From: Stomoxys calcitrans
Lineage: Eukaryota > Arthropoda > Insecta > Diptera > Muscidae
Assembly: GCF_963082655.1 (NCBI RefSeq)
Contig: NC_081552.1
Coordinates: 96,957,592 to 97,021,591 of the forward strand
Direction: 5' to 3'
DNA: 64,000 nucleotides
Part shown: positions 34,374 to 46,634 of the stretch, in pieces
Numbering within the stretch: the first letter of the stretch is position 1
Layout of the letters: every line of letters starts with the position of its first letter
Position numbers and translations under genes: made by a program
The notes under the pieces: generated by a model
The model's input: the letters and a program-made list of their open reading frames with translations, nothing else
Told to the model about the DNA's origin: nothing
Database searches by the model: none

Positions 34374-36240
34374 TTTTAATGAAATACCATCCTACGAAAA
34401 TATATATCGATTGACTAACAGTTTAACAATATAAGTGCCTTTTTCTAAATCCCATATGATCTTTATTGGTCTACGAGTTTAATGTAAGTAGAACGCCATT
34501 CTTAAAATACTTTATTTCAGCCCGATATTCTCACGATATCTGATTTAGGGGTGTTTTCCGGCGTGAGATGCTCCCCCAGACACTTGGCCCTGAAAAAATA
34601 TCAGCTTCATGCTCTTCTTTCAAATACCATTTATTAAAACCCCATATTGCCATTGGTTTAGGGGAGTTTACACGATGAGGCGTCCCAAAAATAGGTTACC
34701 AAATTCGTTTTCTAATCTCAAATACCTTTCATTTGAGTCACATATTGGCATTGTCATTAAAAAATTGCACTTTGTGGGGCATTTTAGGAAAGGGGTAAAC
34801 CCCCAAAAAATTGGTCCCGAAAGTGGGTATCAATTCTTGCTCTACCCCCAATTCCTTTCATTTAAGCCCCATATTGACATGATCGGCAAATATTCCCGAG
34901 TTAGTGGTGTTTTGGGGAGTGGGGTGGTCCCCCAATCACTAAGCCCGTAAAATACATTAGCAACGTGCTCTCATCTCATATATCTATATATCATTTATTT
35001 GAACCCCATATTGCCATTGGCCTCAAAATGGGATATCAAATTCGTTTTCTAATCTCATTTAAACTCCTTGTTACAAAAGTCAGCAAATATGTCCGGTTTG
35101 AGGATTGACCCTAAAAACTATAAATATTTAGTTCCACTGTCTTTAAGACCAAATTGTCTTGGTGAGCAAATACGTCCTATTTGAGGGTTTTTATGGTGGT
35201 GGGACAACCCCTTGACAGTTGGTCATTAATGTTGATATCAGATATGTTGTCTACTCCCAAATACATTTAATTTGATCCGCATATTTCCATAGTCGGCAAA
35301 CATGACGGGCTTGGGGGGTGTTTTGAGGGATGGGCGGCCACTCAGTGAGTTGGCCTTGAAAATATATATCGGATTCGTGTTCTACTCTAAAATCCCTCTT
35401 ATTTGATCCTTATATTGTAATAGTCAGCAAATGCTTCCTATTTGGGTCTTTTTGTGGGGGTGGGGTGGCCCAATAGACACTTCTCCCGAATATTGATATT
35501 AGTTTCGTGCTTTACTCCCAAAGACCTTTCATTTGAGCCCCATATTGCTATGGTCGTAAATTTGTCCCCTTTGGGGGATGTTTTTGGGAAGAGGCGGCCC
35601 CTAAACACTTGGTCCCATATTTGGATATCAGACTCGAGTTCTACACTTAAATACCTTTTATTTAAGCCCCATATTCCTAGGGTCAGAAATTAAGTTATGT
35701 TTGGGGAACGGGTGGACCCCCCGAAACGTGGTCCCACATTTGGATATTAGATTCGTATTTTATTCGCAAATACCTTTCATTGGTGTCCAATATTGCCGTG
35801 GTCGGTAAATATGTCCGAATTAGAGGTGTTTTGGGGGTTGGGTGGTCCTCCTAGCACATGGTCCGACAATTGGATATCAGATACGTTTTCTTATCTCAAA
35901 TACCTTTCATTTGAGTCCCATATTGTCGTGATTTGTCTATATATACATCTGGTAGGTTTTATGGCGGGGCGGCCCCCTAGGTACGCAATTTGAAATTTGA
36001 ATACCAAATTTTTTTTGTAGGGTACTATATGAGAGCACACAAAATTGGGCTTAAATCGCACCACCCATCTCCGAGGAAAGGCGTTTCTGAAAATTAGGGT
36101 AAGGGGGAGGGTCCGCCCCCCTTCAGATATAAAAAAAATGTAGTACCCTATTTTCACCACGGGATCATTATTCACCATCTGTGAAAATTTCAAGAAAATC
36201 GGTTCAGCCGTTTCTGAGTCTATAAGTAACACACAAACAT
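34374..36240 (-). mobile_element. family C, left arm of a large inverted repeat
   Basis: About 1.87 kb of C: AATGAAATACCATCCTACGA at the outer side, some twelve ~130-bp units, then AAATCGGTTCAGCCGTTTCT and ACACACAAACAT at the centre. The outer CTAG end is missing. The sequence reappears inverted at 36261-38237. The inner ~500 bp look identical between arms by eye, and differences increase outward. Confidence 0.88.
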
Positions 36241-36260
36241 ATATGGCAGCTATGGGGGAC

Positions 36261-38237
36261 GTTATAAAAATCAATTTGTGTTTGCTTGTTGTGTGTTCCT
36301 TATAGACTCAGAAACGGCTGAACCGATTTTCTTGAAATTTTCACAGATGGTGAATAATGATCCCGTGTTGAAAATAGGGTACTACATTTTTTATATCTGA
36401 AGGGGGGCGGACCCTCCTCCTTACCCAAATTTTCAGAAACGCCAGTCCTCGGAGATGGGTGGTGCGATTTAAGCCCAATTTTGTGTGCTCTCATATAGTA
36501 CCCTACAAAAAAAAATTTGGTATTCAAATTTCAAATTGCGTACCTAGGGGGCCGCCCCGCCATAAAACCTACCAGATGTATATATAGACAAATCACGACA
36601 ATATGGGACTCAAATGAAAGGTATTTGAGATAAGAAAACGTATCTGATATCCAATTGTCGGACCATGTGCTAGGAGGACCACCCAACCCCCAAAACACCT
36701 CTAATTCGGACATATTTACCGACCACGGCAATATTGGACACCAATGAAAGGTATTTGCGAATAAAATACGAATCTAATATCCAAATGTGGGACCACGTTT
36801 CGGGGGGTCCACCTGTTCCCCAAACATAACTTAATTTCTGACCCTAGGAATATGGGGCTTAAATAAAAGGTATTTAAGTGTAGAACTCGAGTCTTATATC
36901 CAAATATGGGACCAAGTGTTTAGGGGGCCACCTCTCTCAAAAACATCCCCCTCAGGGGACAAATTTACTACCATAGCAATATGGGGCTCAAATGAAAGGT
37001 CTTTGGGAGTAAAGCACGAATCTAATATCAATATTCGGGAAAAGTGTCTATTGGGGCCATCCAACCATCACAACTACACCCAAATAGGATGTATTTGCTG
37101 ACTATTGCAATATGAGGCCCAAATAAGAGGGTTTTTAGGTAGAACACGAATCCGATATATATTTTCAAGACCAACTCACTGAGTGAATTGGTCTTGAAAT
37201 GACCAAGACCAAGACGGTCATGTTAGCCGACTATGGAAATATGGGGCTCAAATGAAAGGTATTTGGGAGTAGACGACGTATTTGATATCAACATTAGGGA
37301 CCAACTGTCTATGGGACGTCGTACCATTATAACAACCCCAAATAGGACGTATTTGCTCACCAAGACAATTTGGGTCTTAAAGAGAGTGAAACTAAATATT
37401 TAAAGTTTTTAGGGCCAATACCTTAAACCGGACATATTTGCTGACTTTAGCAATAGGGAGAATTTGATATCCAATTTTGAGGCCAATGGCAATATGGGGT
37501 TCCAATAAATGATATAAAGTTATATGAGAATAGAGCACGTTGGTGATATATATTCAGGGCTTAGTGATTGGGGGATCACCCCACACCCCAAAGCACCCTT
37601 AATCGGGCATATTTACCGATCATGTCAATGTAGGGCTTAAATGAAAGGAATTGGGGGTAAAGCAAGAATTTATACCCACTTTCGGCACCAATTTTCTGGG
37701 GGTTTACCCCTTTCCCAATATACCCAACAAAGAGCAATTTTTTACTGACCATGCTAATATGTGGCTCAAAGGAAAGGTATTTGAGATTAGAAAACGAATT
37801 TGGTAACCTATTTTAAGGACATGTGTTTGGGGGACGCCTCATCGTGTAAACTGCCCTAAACCAACGGCAATATGGGGTTTAAATAAATGCTATTTGAAAG
37901 AAGAGCATGAAGCTGATATTTTTTCAGGGCCAAGTGTCTGGGGGACCATCCCACCCCGGAAAACACCCCTAAATCAGATATCGTGAGAATATCGGGCTCA
38001 AATAAAGTATTTTAAGAATGGCGTACTACTTACATTAAATTCGTAGACCAATAAATATCATATGGGATTCAGATAAAGGCACTTATATTGTGAAACTGCT
38101 AGTCAAGCGATATACTATTTTCGTAGGATGGTATTTCACTAAAAGCTCTTTAATTGTCAAAAATAAATATTCAAAGGAAAATTTTGCTCCATATAAAGTA
38201 AAAGAAGGCGCAGCGGGTGCGGGCCGGGTTAGCTAGT
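36261..38237 (+). mobile_element. family C, right arm of a large inverted repeat
   Basis: Starts ATAAAAATCAATTTGTGTTT (a C 5' end lacking the first bases), runs through the same units in reverse, and ends GTGCGGGCCGGGTTAGCTAG followed by T, a complete Helitron-type 3' terminus. A 20-bp spacer, ATATGGCAGCTATGGGGGAC, separates it from the left arm. Confidence 0.88.
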
Positions 38238-38249
38238 TGGATTATAAAT

Positions 38250-38573
38250 GTATATTTATGGGCCTTAAATCGGCTGATCGATCTATGAGGGAGCTATTTC
38301 AAGATGTAGTCCGATAGAGCCCATCTTATAACTTAACCTGCTTATGAACAAAGAAAGAATCTGTGCAAAGTTTCAGCTCAATATCTGTATTTGTAAAGAC
38401 TGTAGCGTTGTTTCAACAAGAAGACGGTCAGACGGACGTACATGACTAAATCGCCTTAGAATTTTACGACGATCAAGAATATATATACTTTATACGGCCG
38501 GAAATGGATATTTCGATGTGTTGCAAACGGAATGACAAAATGAATATACCCCCATCCTTCGGTGGTGGGTATA
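38250..38573 (-). mobile_element. family B, 5' part
   Basis: Reads on the minus strand from TTATACCCACCACCGAAGG through the core and a decayed GTCY tract to the first B unit. Truncated at 38250 near the CTAG of the C element. Confidence 0.85.
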
Positions 38574-38574
38574 A

Positions 38575-39028
38575 GAACAAATAAAAGCATTCTTAGTTCG
38601 GCCGCGCCCAATCTTATGCACTCTCCACCATGGAACGCGTTTGTCAAGTTCTTTGTCCATCATCTCTTTTTAGGCAAACGAAGGATAGTGGATAAAAATT
38701 TACATGCCATTGGAGCCATATCAGATTATGGACCGATTTCGAACATACTTAAGTGATATGTTGGAGACCATAATGGAATTCATTGTGCAAAATTTCAGCC
38801 AAATCGGATCAGAAATGCGATTTTAGGGGTTCAAGAGGTAATATCAGGAGATCGGTTTATATGGAAGCTATGTGGTTATAGACCGATCGAGACGCATGTT
38901 GAAGGTCATAGGAGATGCCGTTTTATAAAATTTCAGCCAAGTGGGATAAGAATTGCGCCCTCTATATGGGAGCCATATAAGGTTATGAACCAACTATGCT
39001 TGGCGTAATTGTTGAAAATAAAAGGATG
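38575..39028 (-). mobile_element. diverged family A, 3' part
   Basis: AATAAAAGCATTCTTAGTTC, a damaged palindrome (TTCGGCCGCGCCCAA), CTCTCCACCATGGAACGCG, and two to three A units. The GTCY end is absent. Confidence 0.75.
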
Positions 39029-39711
39029 CTTTTTTAGGTATTATCTTTTTGGAAATACTGTTTTAACCAGCTCACGCAGGTTTCGTGTTTTGTTTCACTG
39101 CCAAACATTTTCAGTTTGGTCTATAATTTAAACATCCAGAAAAGTGAGTTTTATGGACTGTACTAATTCGAAATGATGCAAATCGTAATGTAACTGTGAA
39201 TGGTAAGGGGAAACGGTAAGATGATATCAAATTGATTGCTATGCGTAGCAATGGACTTATTTAGAGGCGAGTTCGGTAATCATTTGATTTCACGTTTGTG
39301 ACCAGTCGATTGGCCAATTAGATTGTTAACCATTAGATCGAAAAAGTCTTTTTATTTGCCCTACATTTGGATTGAACAAAATGAATTTCGAAGGGAAATT
39401 ACAAAGCTAATATTTTAATAGATATATGTTGAAAGAATGAAAATTTAAAGGTTTGATCCAATTTCCCAAAAAATTCAGAGAAAATTGAGAAAGGTCCCTT
39501 TGAAACTCATAAAAGTCCATGTTTAATTAAAAAAATAATAGTAATAGTATAATAGTAATAGACAAAAATTTAGCTATAAAAATAATTCATTTTCAACAGA
39601 ACGAATCTGAAATTGAAGGCATGTCAACACATGCTAACTTATCTTTAACAAAAATAATGGCTCAAAAATAAAGCATCAAAAACAAACCACTTTCTTAAAT
39701 AATTCTTATTG
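39029..39711. other. unclassified spacer
   Basis: AT-rich and low-copy-looking, without recognisable element ends. Contains GTTTCACTGCCAAAC and A-rich runs. No frame over 60 codons. Confidence 0.4.
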
Positions 39712-39968
39712 GCATAGTAGGTGGAAGTGAAAACAAAACATCACGTGCAAACTTTCTGCCAAATTGGACAATAATTGCTCCCTCTAGAGGCTGAAGAATT
39801 CAAGGTCCGACATCGGTTTACATGGAAGCTATATTCAAACATTGACCGATATGGCCCGTTTACAATCCCAACTGACCTACTCCCAACGGTAAGTAGTAAA
39901 GACGCTTGACTCCTTCGAAAGTTAGCGTGCTTACAGCTGACAGTATTGGAATGCCAAGGCGATCAAAA
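39712..39968 (-). mobile_element. family A fragment
   Basis: A units (CCCTCTAGAGGCTGAAGAAT, ACATTGACCGATATGGCCCG) and the segment before the GTCY tract (CTCCTTCGAAAGTTAGCGTG). No termini. Confidence 0.7.
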
Positions 39969-39969
39969 A

Positions 39970-41145
39970 CAAGTAAAAAGGCGTTACGTTTGGCAGGGCC
40001 GAACTTTGGATACCCACCACCTCGGGTATATATGTAAATCACCAGTCGTCATAATCCGGTGAAAAATGCATAATTTATGCCCCATAGCAGCTATATCGAA
40101 ATATTGTCCGATTTGGACCAAATTCGGCACGGGCATTGAGTGGTCTAAAAAGTACAAGTCATTGTTAAATTTTGTAGAACAAAATATTGGTCTTTATGGT
40201 AGCTACATCCAAATATAGGCCGATCTGAACCATATACGACACGGATGTCGAAAAGCCTAACATAAGTTACTGTGTCAAATTTCAACGAAATCGGATGTGT
40301 TTTGCGCTTTTTGATGGCGCCAAGACTTTAAATCAAGAGATCGGTATATTCGGCAGGTATATTTAAATCTGAACCGATCTGGACCAAATCGAAGAGGGAT
40401 GTCGAAGGGCCTAAGACAATTCTCTGTTCCAAATTTCGGCGAAATCGAACATTTTAGGGCCCAAGACCTTAAATCGAGAGATCAGTCTATATGGCAGCTA
40501 CATCCAAATCTGGACCGATCTAGGCCAAATTGCAGAAATATGACGAGGGGCATAACACAACTCACTGGTCCAAATTTCAGCGACATCGGACATTAAATGT
40601 GCCTGTTATGGGACCAAAACCTTTAATCGAGAGATCGATCAATATGACAGTTATACCCAAATCTGTAACGATTGAGGCCAAATTGAAGAAGCATGTTGAT
40701 GAGCCTAATACAACTCACTGTCCCAAATTTCGGCGACATCGGACAATAAATGCGCCTTTTATGGGCTCGAGACCTTAAGTCAAGAGAACTGTCTTTGTGG
40801 CAGCTACAATATATCGAAATCTGAACCGATCTGTGCGAAATAACAGAAGAATGTTAATGATCCTAACACAACTCGCTGTGCCAAATATCACCGACATCGG
40901 ACAATAAATGAACCTTTTATGGACCCAATACCTTAAAACGAGAGAACGGTCTATATGGCAGCTATATCCAAGTCTGGACCGATCCTCGCCAAATTTAAGA
41001 AGCATGTTGATGAGCCTAAAACAACTCACTGTATTGAGTGGTCTAACACAACTCACTGTCCCATATTCCAGCAAAATCGGATAATAAATGTGGCTTTTAT
41101 GGGCCGATATAGCCCATCTTCCAACTTAACCTGCTTATGAACAAA
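39970..41145 (-). mobile_element. family B element, interrupted by A
   Basis: The left (3') end has AAGTAAAAAGGCGTTACGTT, a damaged palindrome (TTTGGCAGGGCCGAA) and CCCACCACCTCGGG. About seven units follow up to CTTAACCTGCTTATGAACAA, the B segment that precedes AAGAATCTGTGCAAAG. That continuation is found at 42866, beyond a family A element. Confidence 0.85.
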
Positions 41146-42863
41146 CAAGTAAAAGCGTGCTAAGTTCGGCCGGGCCGAATCTTATATACCCTCCACCATG
41201 GATCGCATTTGTCGAGTTCTTTTCCCGGCATCTCTTCTTAGGCAAAAAAAGGATATAAGAAAAGAGTTGCTCTGCTATTAAAACGATATCAAGATATGGT
41301 CCGGTTCGGACCACAATTAGATTATATGTTGGAGACCTGTGTAAAATTTCAGCCAATTCGTATAAGAATTGCACCCATTGGGGCTCACGAAGTAAAATAG
41401 AGAGAACGATTTATATGGGATCTGTATCGGGCTATAGACCGATTCAGACCATAATAAACACGTTTGTTGATGGTCATGAGAGGATCCATCGTACAAAATT
41501 TCAGGCATATCGGATAATAATTGCGACCTCTAGGGGTCAAGAAGTCAAGATCCTAGATCGGTTTATATGGCAGCTATATCAGGTTATGAACCGATTTAAA
41601 CCTTATTTGACACAGTTGTTGAAAGTAAAAATAAAATACGTCATTTGAACCATACACAGTTGTTGGATATCATAACGAAATACTTCGTGCAAAAATTCAT
41701 TCAAATCGGATAAGAATTGTGCCCTCTAGAGGCTCAAGAAGTCAAGACCCAAGATCGGTTTATATGGCAGCCATATCAGGTTATGGACCGATTTAAACCA
41801 TACTTGGCACAGTTCTTGGGTATCATAACAAAACACGTCGTGCGAAAATCCATTCTAATCGGATAAGAATTGCGCCCTCTAGAGGCTCAAGAAGTCAAGA
41901 CCCAAGATCGGATTATATGGCAGCTATATCAGGTTATGGACCGATTTGAACTATACTTGGCAAAGTTGTTGGATATAACAACAAAACACGTCGTGCAAAA
42001 ACTCATTCTAATCGGATAAGAATTGTGCCCTCTAGAGGCTCAAGCAGTCAAGACCCAAGATCGGTTTATATGGCAGCTATATCAGGTTATGAACCGATTT
42101 GAACCATACTTGGCACAGTTGTTGAATATCATATCAAAACACGTCGTGCAAAATTTCATCCCAATCGGATAAGAATTGCGCACTGTAGATGCTCAAGAAG
42201 TCAAGACCCAAGATCGGTTTAAATGGCAGCTATATCAGGTTATGGACCGATTTGAACTATACTTGGCACACTTGTTGGATATCATAACAAAACACGTAGT
42301 GCAAAATTTCATTCTGATCGGATAAGAATTGCGCACGCTAGAGGCTCAAGAAGTCAAGACCCAAGATCGGTTTATATGGTAGCTATATCAGGTTATGAAC
42401 CGATTTGAACTATACTTGACACAGTTGTTGGATATCATAGCAAAACACGTCGTGCAAAATTTCATTCCAATCAGATAAGAATTGCGCACTGTAGAGGCTC
42501 AAGAAATCAAGACCCAAGATCGGTTTATATGGCAGCTATATCAAAACCGATATGGCCCATTTACAATACCAACTGACCTACACTAATAAGAAGTATTTGT
42601 GCAAAATTTCAAGCGGCTAGCTTTACTCCTTCGGAAGTTATCGTGCTTTCGACAGACAGACGGACGGACGGACGGAAGGACGGACGGACGGACGGAAGGA
42701 CGGACGGACGGACGGACAGACGGACGGACATGGCTAGATCGACATAAAATGTCACGACGATCAAGAATATATATACTTTATGGGGTCTCAGACGAATATT
42801 TCGAGTAGTTACAAACAGAATGACGAAATTAGTATACCTCCCATCTTATGGTGGAGGGTATAA
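41146..42863 (-). mobile_element. family A element, inserted in B
   Basis: Full A copy of about 1.7 kb: CAAGTAAAAGCGTGC, TTCGGCCGGGCCGAA, about nine ~153-bp units, a long GGAC/GGAAG array at 42655-42729, the CGATCAAGAATATATATAC core, and TATGGTGGAGGGTATAA. Confidence 0.93.
42655..42729 (+). repeat. (GGAC)n microsatellite with GGAA variants
   Basis: About 75 bp of GACG/GGAC containing two internal GGAAGGAC interruptions spaced equally, suggesting duplication of a higher-order block. Confidence 0.93.
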
Positions 42864-43130
42864 AAAGGAATCTGTGCAAAGATTAATTTAAATCGGTTGA
42901 TTAATTAACAAATTTTCAAATGTTTCGATATGTGTGGCACGGATGTTGACAAGTCGAATATGACTTGCTGGTTCAAATAGAAACGAAATCGGCCAACAGT
43001 AATAATTGGAAGACTAATCTAAATAACAGCTGTATCCAAATATTGTCCGATCTAAGCCATTCTGGGCAGGGATAAGGAGGGCTTCAGAACCACTTACTTT
43101 TCCATATTTCATTCGAAAATTACCCAACTA
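42864..43130 (-). mobile_element. family B remnant
   Basis: Begins GGAATCTGTGCAAAGATT, continuing the interrupted B, then becomes highly diverged B-like sequence (AACAGCTGTATCCAAATATT). Confidence 0.5.
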
Positions 43131-43199
43131 TACGATGGATGTGATTGGAGTAACAGTTTGTCGCTTAAATTTGATGAAGAATTCGTTTTACCGAGACTT

Positions 43200-43678
43200 G
43201 AAAAAATTCATTTCAAGTCTGCGGGTGGCAGCACGATAGAACCAGCCTCTTAGGAATCCTTTTTTCTACAAAAACAAGGGCAAACTTGCAACATCTAACA
43301 GTGCCGAGGAAAACTACGCAAGAAACAATCAAAGAGATTGCCAGCCAGGGACCTCATCAGCAAGAAAAGCGACGAAGAAAACTTTTTCAATTCGTTATTA
43401 TCCTTAATGCTGTAGTTACTTCTCTCCTTGAGCTCCCCAAGGACCTTCTAGCGGCTTTTTTGTTGATATTGGTTAAGGATTTGTAATTGCTTTTATTGGC
43501 ACTGTTGTTGCTGGCATTGGCGTACCCATTGCCTTTTTACCTAAATGAAACGTTGGAGAAGAAAAGTGGAATAACGAGACAGTCAACGGAACTCTACGAA
43601 CGAATGCGTTTAGTACACATGGTTGAGTTTTCAATGAACATTAGGAGCACTAAGCTAAACCTAAATTCCGCTACCTAA
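43200..43678 (+). pseudogene. unrecognised frame with one internal stop
   Basis: The frame is open from just after a TGA near 43197 to a stop after 43678, broken once by TAA at 43484-43486. No ATG opens its start. The first part is basic (EKRRRKLFQFVIILN at about 43358-43402). Around and after the internal stop it is strongly hydrophobic (LLAAFLLILVKDL, stop, LLLLALLLLALAYPLPFYL), then polar. A possible polyadenylation signal AATAAA lies at 43708. I do not recognise the family. It might be a membrane-type remnant of a retroelement or host gene, or chance. The flanks are family B copies. Confidence 0.3.
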
Positions 43679-43747
43679 TAAGTGACAGTAGAGCAGACAA
43701 CAAATTGAATAAAAAGCCGTAACGTGCTCCTGACACAACTACTTCCA

Positions 43748-45026
43748 TTTTTATACCCACCACCGACGGATGGGGGTATATTCATTTTGTCATTCCATTT
43801 TCAACACATCGAAATATCCATTTCCGACCCTATAAAGTATATATATTCTTGATCAGCGTAAAAATCTAAGACGATCTAGACATGTCCGTCCGTCTTTCCT
43901 TCTGTCCGTCTGTCTGTTGAAATCGCGCTACAGTCTTCAAAAATAGAGATGTTGAGCTGAAACTTTGCACAGGTTCTTTTTTTGTCCATAAGCAGGTTAA
44001 GTTCGAAGATGGGCAATATCGGACTATATCTTCATATAGCCCCCATATATACCGATCCGCCGATTTAGGGTCTTAGACCCATAAAAGCCACATTCATTAT
44101 CCGATTTTACTGAAATTTGGAACAGTGAGTTTTCTGAGGCCCGTCGACAGCTTCCGTTAATATGGCTCAGATCGGTTCAGATTTGCATATAGCTGCCATA
44201 TAGACCGATCCTCCAATTTAACTCCAATTTAGGGTCTAAGGCCATAAAAGCCACATATATTATCCGAATTTGCTGAAATTTGGGACAGTGCGTTGTCTTA
44301 CGCCCTTCGATATCCTCCGTTAATATGGCTCAGATCGGTTCAGATTTAAATATAGCTGCCATATAGACCGATCCTCCGATTTAGGGTCTTAGGCCCATAA
44401 AAGCCACATTTATTATCCGATTTTGCGGAAATTTGGGGCAGTGAGTTGTGTTAGGCCGTTCAACATTCTCCATCAATTTGGCTTAGATCGGTCCAGATTT
44501 GAATATAGCTGCCATATAAACCGATGTCTCGGTTTTAGGTTTTGGGGCCATAAAAAGCGCATTTATTGTCCGATGTTGCCGAAATTTGGGACAAAGAGTT
44601 AAGTTAGGCCCCTCCACATATTTCTGCAATTTGGTCTAGATCGATCAAGATTTGCATATAGCTGCCATATAGACCGATCTCTCGATTTGAAGTCTTGGTG
44701 CATAAAATGCGAATTTTTAATCCGATTGCACTGAAATTTGACACACTGACTTATGTTATGCTTTTCGACATCCGTGTCGTATATAGTTCAGATCGGTTTA
44801 TTTTTAGATATAACTACTAAAAAGACCAATATTTTGTTATATACAATGGAACAATGACTTGTACTTATTAGTATTTGATCCAAACCAGAACATATTGCGA
44901 TATAACTGCTATGGGACATAAGGTATGGAATTTTCACTGGATTTTGGTGGAAGGTGGTTTACATATATACCCGAGGTGGTGGGTATCCAAAGTTCGGCCC
45001 GGCCGAACTTAACGCCTTTTTACTTG
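43748..45026 (+). mobile_element. full-length family B element
   Basis: Uninterrupted: TTTTTATACCCACCACCGAC, TTCTTGATCAGCG core, GTCCGTCCGTCTTTCCTTC, six to seven units, CCGAGGTGGTGGGTATCC, TTCGGCCCGGCCGAA, CTTTTTACTTG. About 1.28 kb, a good reference for B ends. Confidence 0.94.
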
Positions 45027-45290
45027 TTTAATGCTATTTTCTAAAAGATGGGGATGTATTTAAAAATGCCATTTTATTTACAACACACAAAAATCCATTT
45101 CCATCTCTGTCGAAAAAAGAACGTCAAAATTTGTTAATTTTCCTACAACAAATTATTTTGAATCCAAACTATCAATAGTAAAAACTTGTTGTCGAAAGGC
45201 ATTCGCTTTGCAAGCAACATATAAAAGCAACAGTATTATTCATAAGTAAAATAAAACCTTTACCCAACTACCACATGTGCCTTGGTACAC
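45027..45290. other. unclassified spacer
   Basis: AT-rich, no recognised repeat or frame. Confidence 0.35.
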
Positions 45291-45354
45291 AGCTTCCGTG
45301 GTGGTGGTTAGGTTGAAAACAGGGTGGGGATATTAATCCGCCCCATGTCACTCT

Positions 45355-46205
45355 GGACATGCCACGACCCCAAGTTTGTTCATGTCTGGTATTGCGTCCC
45401 CACTTAAGTGCCGGTATCTATTAGCCGCGAAAGCCGGGAAATGACATGGAAAATGCTCCAATGTCTCATAATTTTTCCCACATGCCCTAAACTAGCCTTA
45501 TGGCTATTTTACTGTCCGTAAAGGTGTTAATACTCGACGTCCTCGCTGCTCCCCACTTAATCTGTGTGTCTATGAGCCGCACTTAATCTGTGTGTCTATG
45601 GGTCGGATATCTAGAATTGTGCACCGCCTATGCCAAGACGACATGTTTTCTGAATCTGTTGAATTATCCTTAAGTTGCTCCTTTTTTCCATCGCAGTCCA
45701 CAAAATTACTGAGGTGCAAGTAAGTCTTTCTCTAACTACGTTCCTTTAGAGCCAGTGGACAATCCTCGGATTCAGGCACCATTTCGAGCCTACGGCCAGT
45801 CTACATAGTGCCCCACACCTGTGAACCTTCTCGGTACGCTGCTGGATGTGACTCTTCCAATTCGGTTTCCTGTTTAAGATTACTCCAAGTATTTGGCCTT
45901 GTCAGATATCGAGATCGTTCTATTGAGGAAACGTGGTGCGTCAAAGCGGCCCACCTTCGTCGTCCTCGTGAACAAGCAGACTTCAGTATTCTCTGGTTTA
46001 ACATTGAGATCCCTAGGTCTAGCCCAGTCTTATGTCATCTGGTTCGGATCCTTACCCGTCAGACGTAATTTAACATTGTCCACGTAGCAGACGTGTTCAA
46101 ATCCCTCTTCAGTCAGCATCCGTAACAGGTAATTTGTGGTGGTTACCCATAGGAGTGGCGATAAAATACCCCCCTGTGGTGGCCCTGTGCCACTTTTCCC
46201 TTATG
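45355..46205 (-). pseudogene. non-LTR retrotransposon RT core and C-terminus, decayed
   Basis: Minus-strand remains of an I/LOA-type RT. From the right: GPPQGGILSPLLW (46148-46187), then YVDN at 46075-46086 where the active site should read YADD, then KPENTEVCLFTRTTKVGRF, KYLGVILNRKPNWKSHIQQR, and after several breaks the C-terminal knuckle-like CGKNYETLEHFPCHFPAF (about 45420-45490). The fingers are absent upstream and the RNase H domain expected between thumb and C-terminus is deleted. The change of the second catalytic Asp to Asn and the frame breaks make it inactive. A related copy lies at 62414-64000. Confidence 0.85.
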
Positions 46206-46334
46206 GTGGTTGGGTTTATTTTATTGGTTCGGCTCGTGCTGCTTGTCCTCGTTCCTTTACTACTTGTTGAGACAACAACGAATGAAGACACGCATGATTG
46301 AACGCCTCATTTTTCCATTTTCTATTGAAAAACG

Positions 46335-46615
46335 GTGTTTTATTCTGATCTTAAGCTGGACAAGAAAGGAATCATAACAGGACACGTAGTACCAGAATCG
46401 TGCCTACGCAGAAAAGGTGCAGCAAGTGATAGCATGCGTAGGGTATGTGGGAAAAATGATAAGACAATGGAGCATTTCTCATATCGTTGCCAGCTTTTGC
46501 GGCTAACAAACACCGACACTTAAGAGGGCAACCAAAACCAGACTTGAATCGCCTTACGGGCTTGGAATGGAGAACTATTAGGGATTTTGTTAGTAGTACC
46601 GAATTTTTGACTTAG
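46335..46615 (+). pseudogene. non-LTR retrotransposon C-terminal fragment, opposite strand
   Basis: Plus-strand frame with GIITGHVVPESCLRRKG, then MRRVCGKNDKTMEHFSYRCQ, the Cys-rich segment that follows RNase H in I/LOA-type elements. One frameshift later comes PDLNRLTGLEWRTIRDFVSS and a stop at 46613-46615, the usual tail of these proteins. It resembles CGKNYETLEHF at 45.4 kb but lies inverted to it, so this is a separate fragment or the result of an inversion. Confidence 0.75.
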
Positions 46616-46634
46616 GGTTTCTTCGAGGGTAATT

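Noticed and set aside
45801..46004. Frame rich in Arg and Trp on the minus strand
   Set aside because: It is an alternative frame of the RT fragment; the true RT frame reads CLFTRTTKVGRF at the same place.
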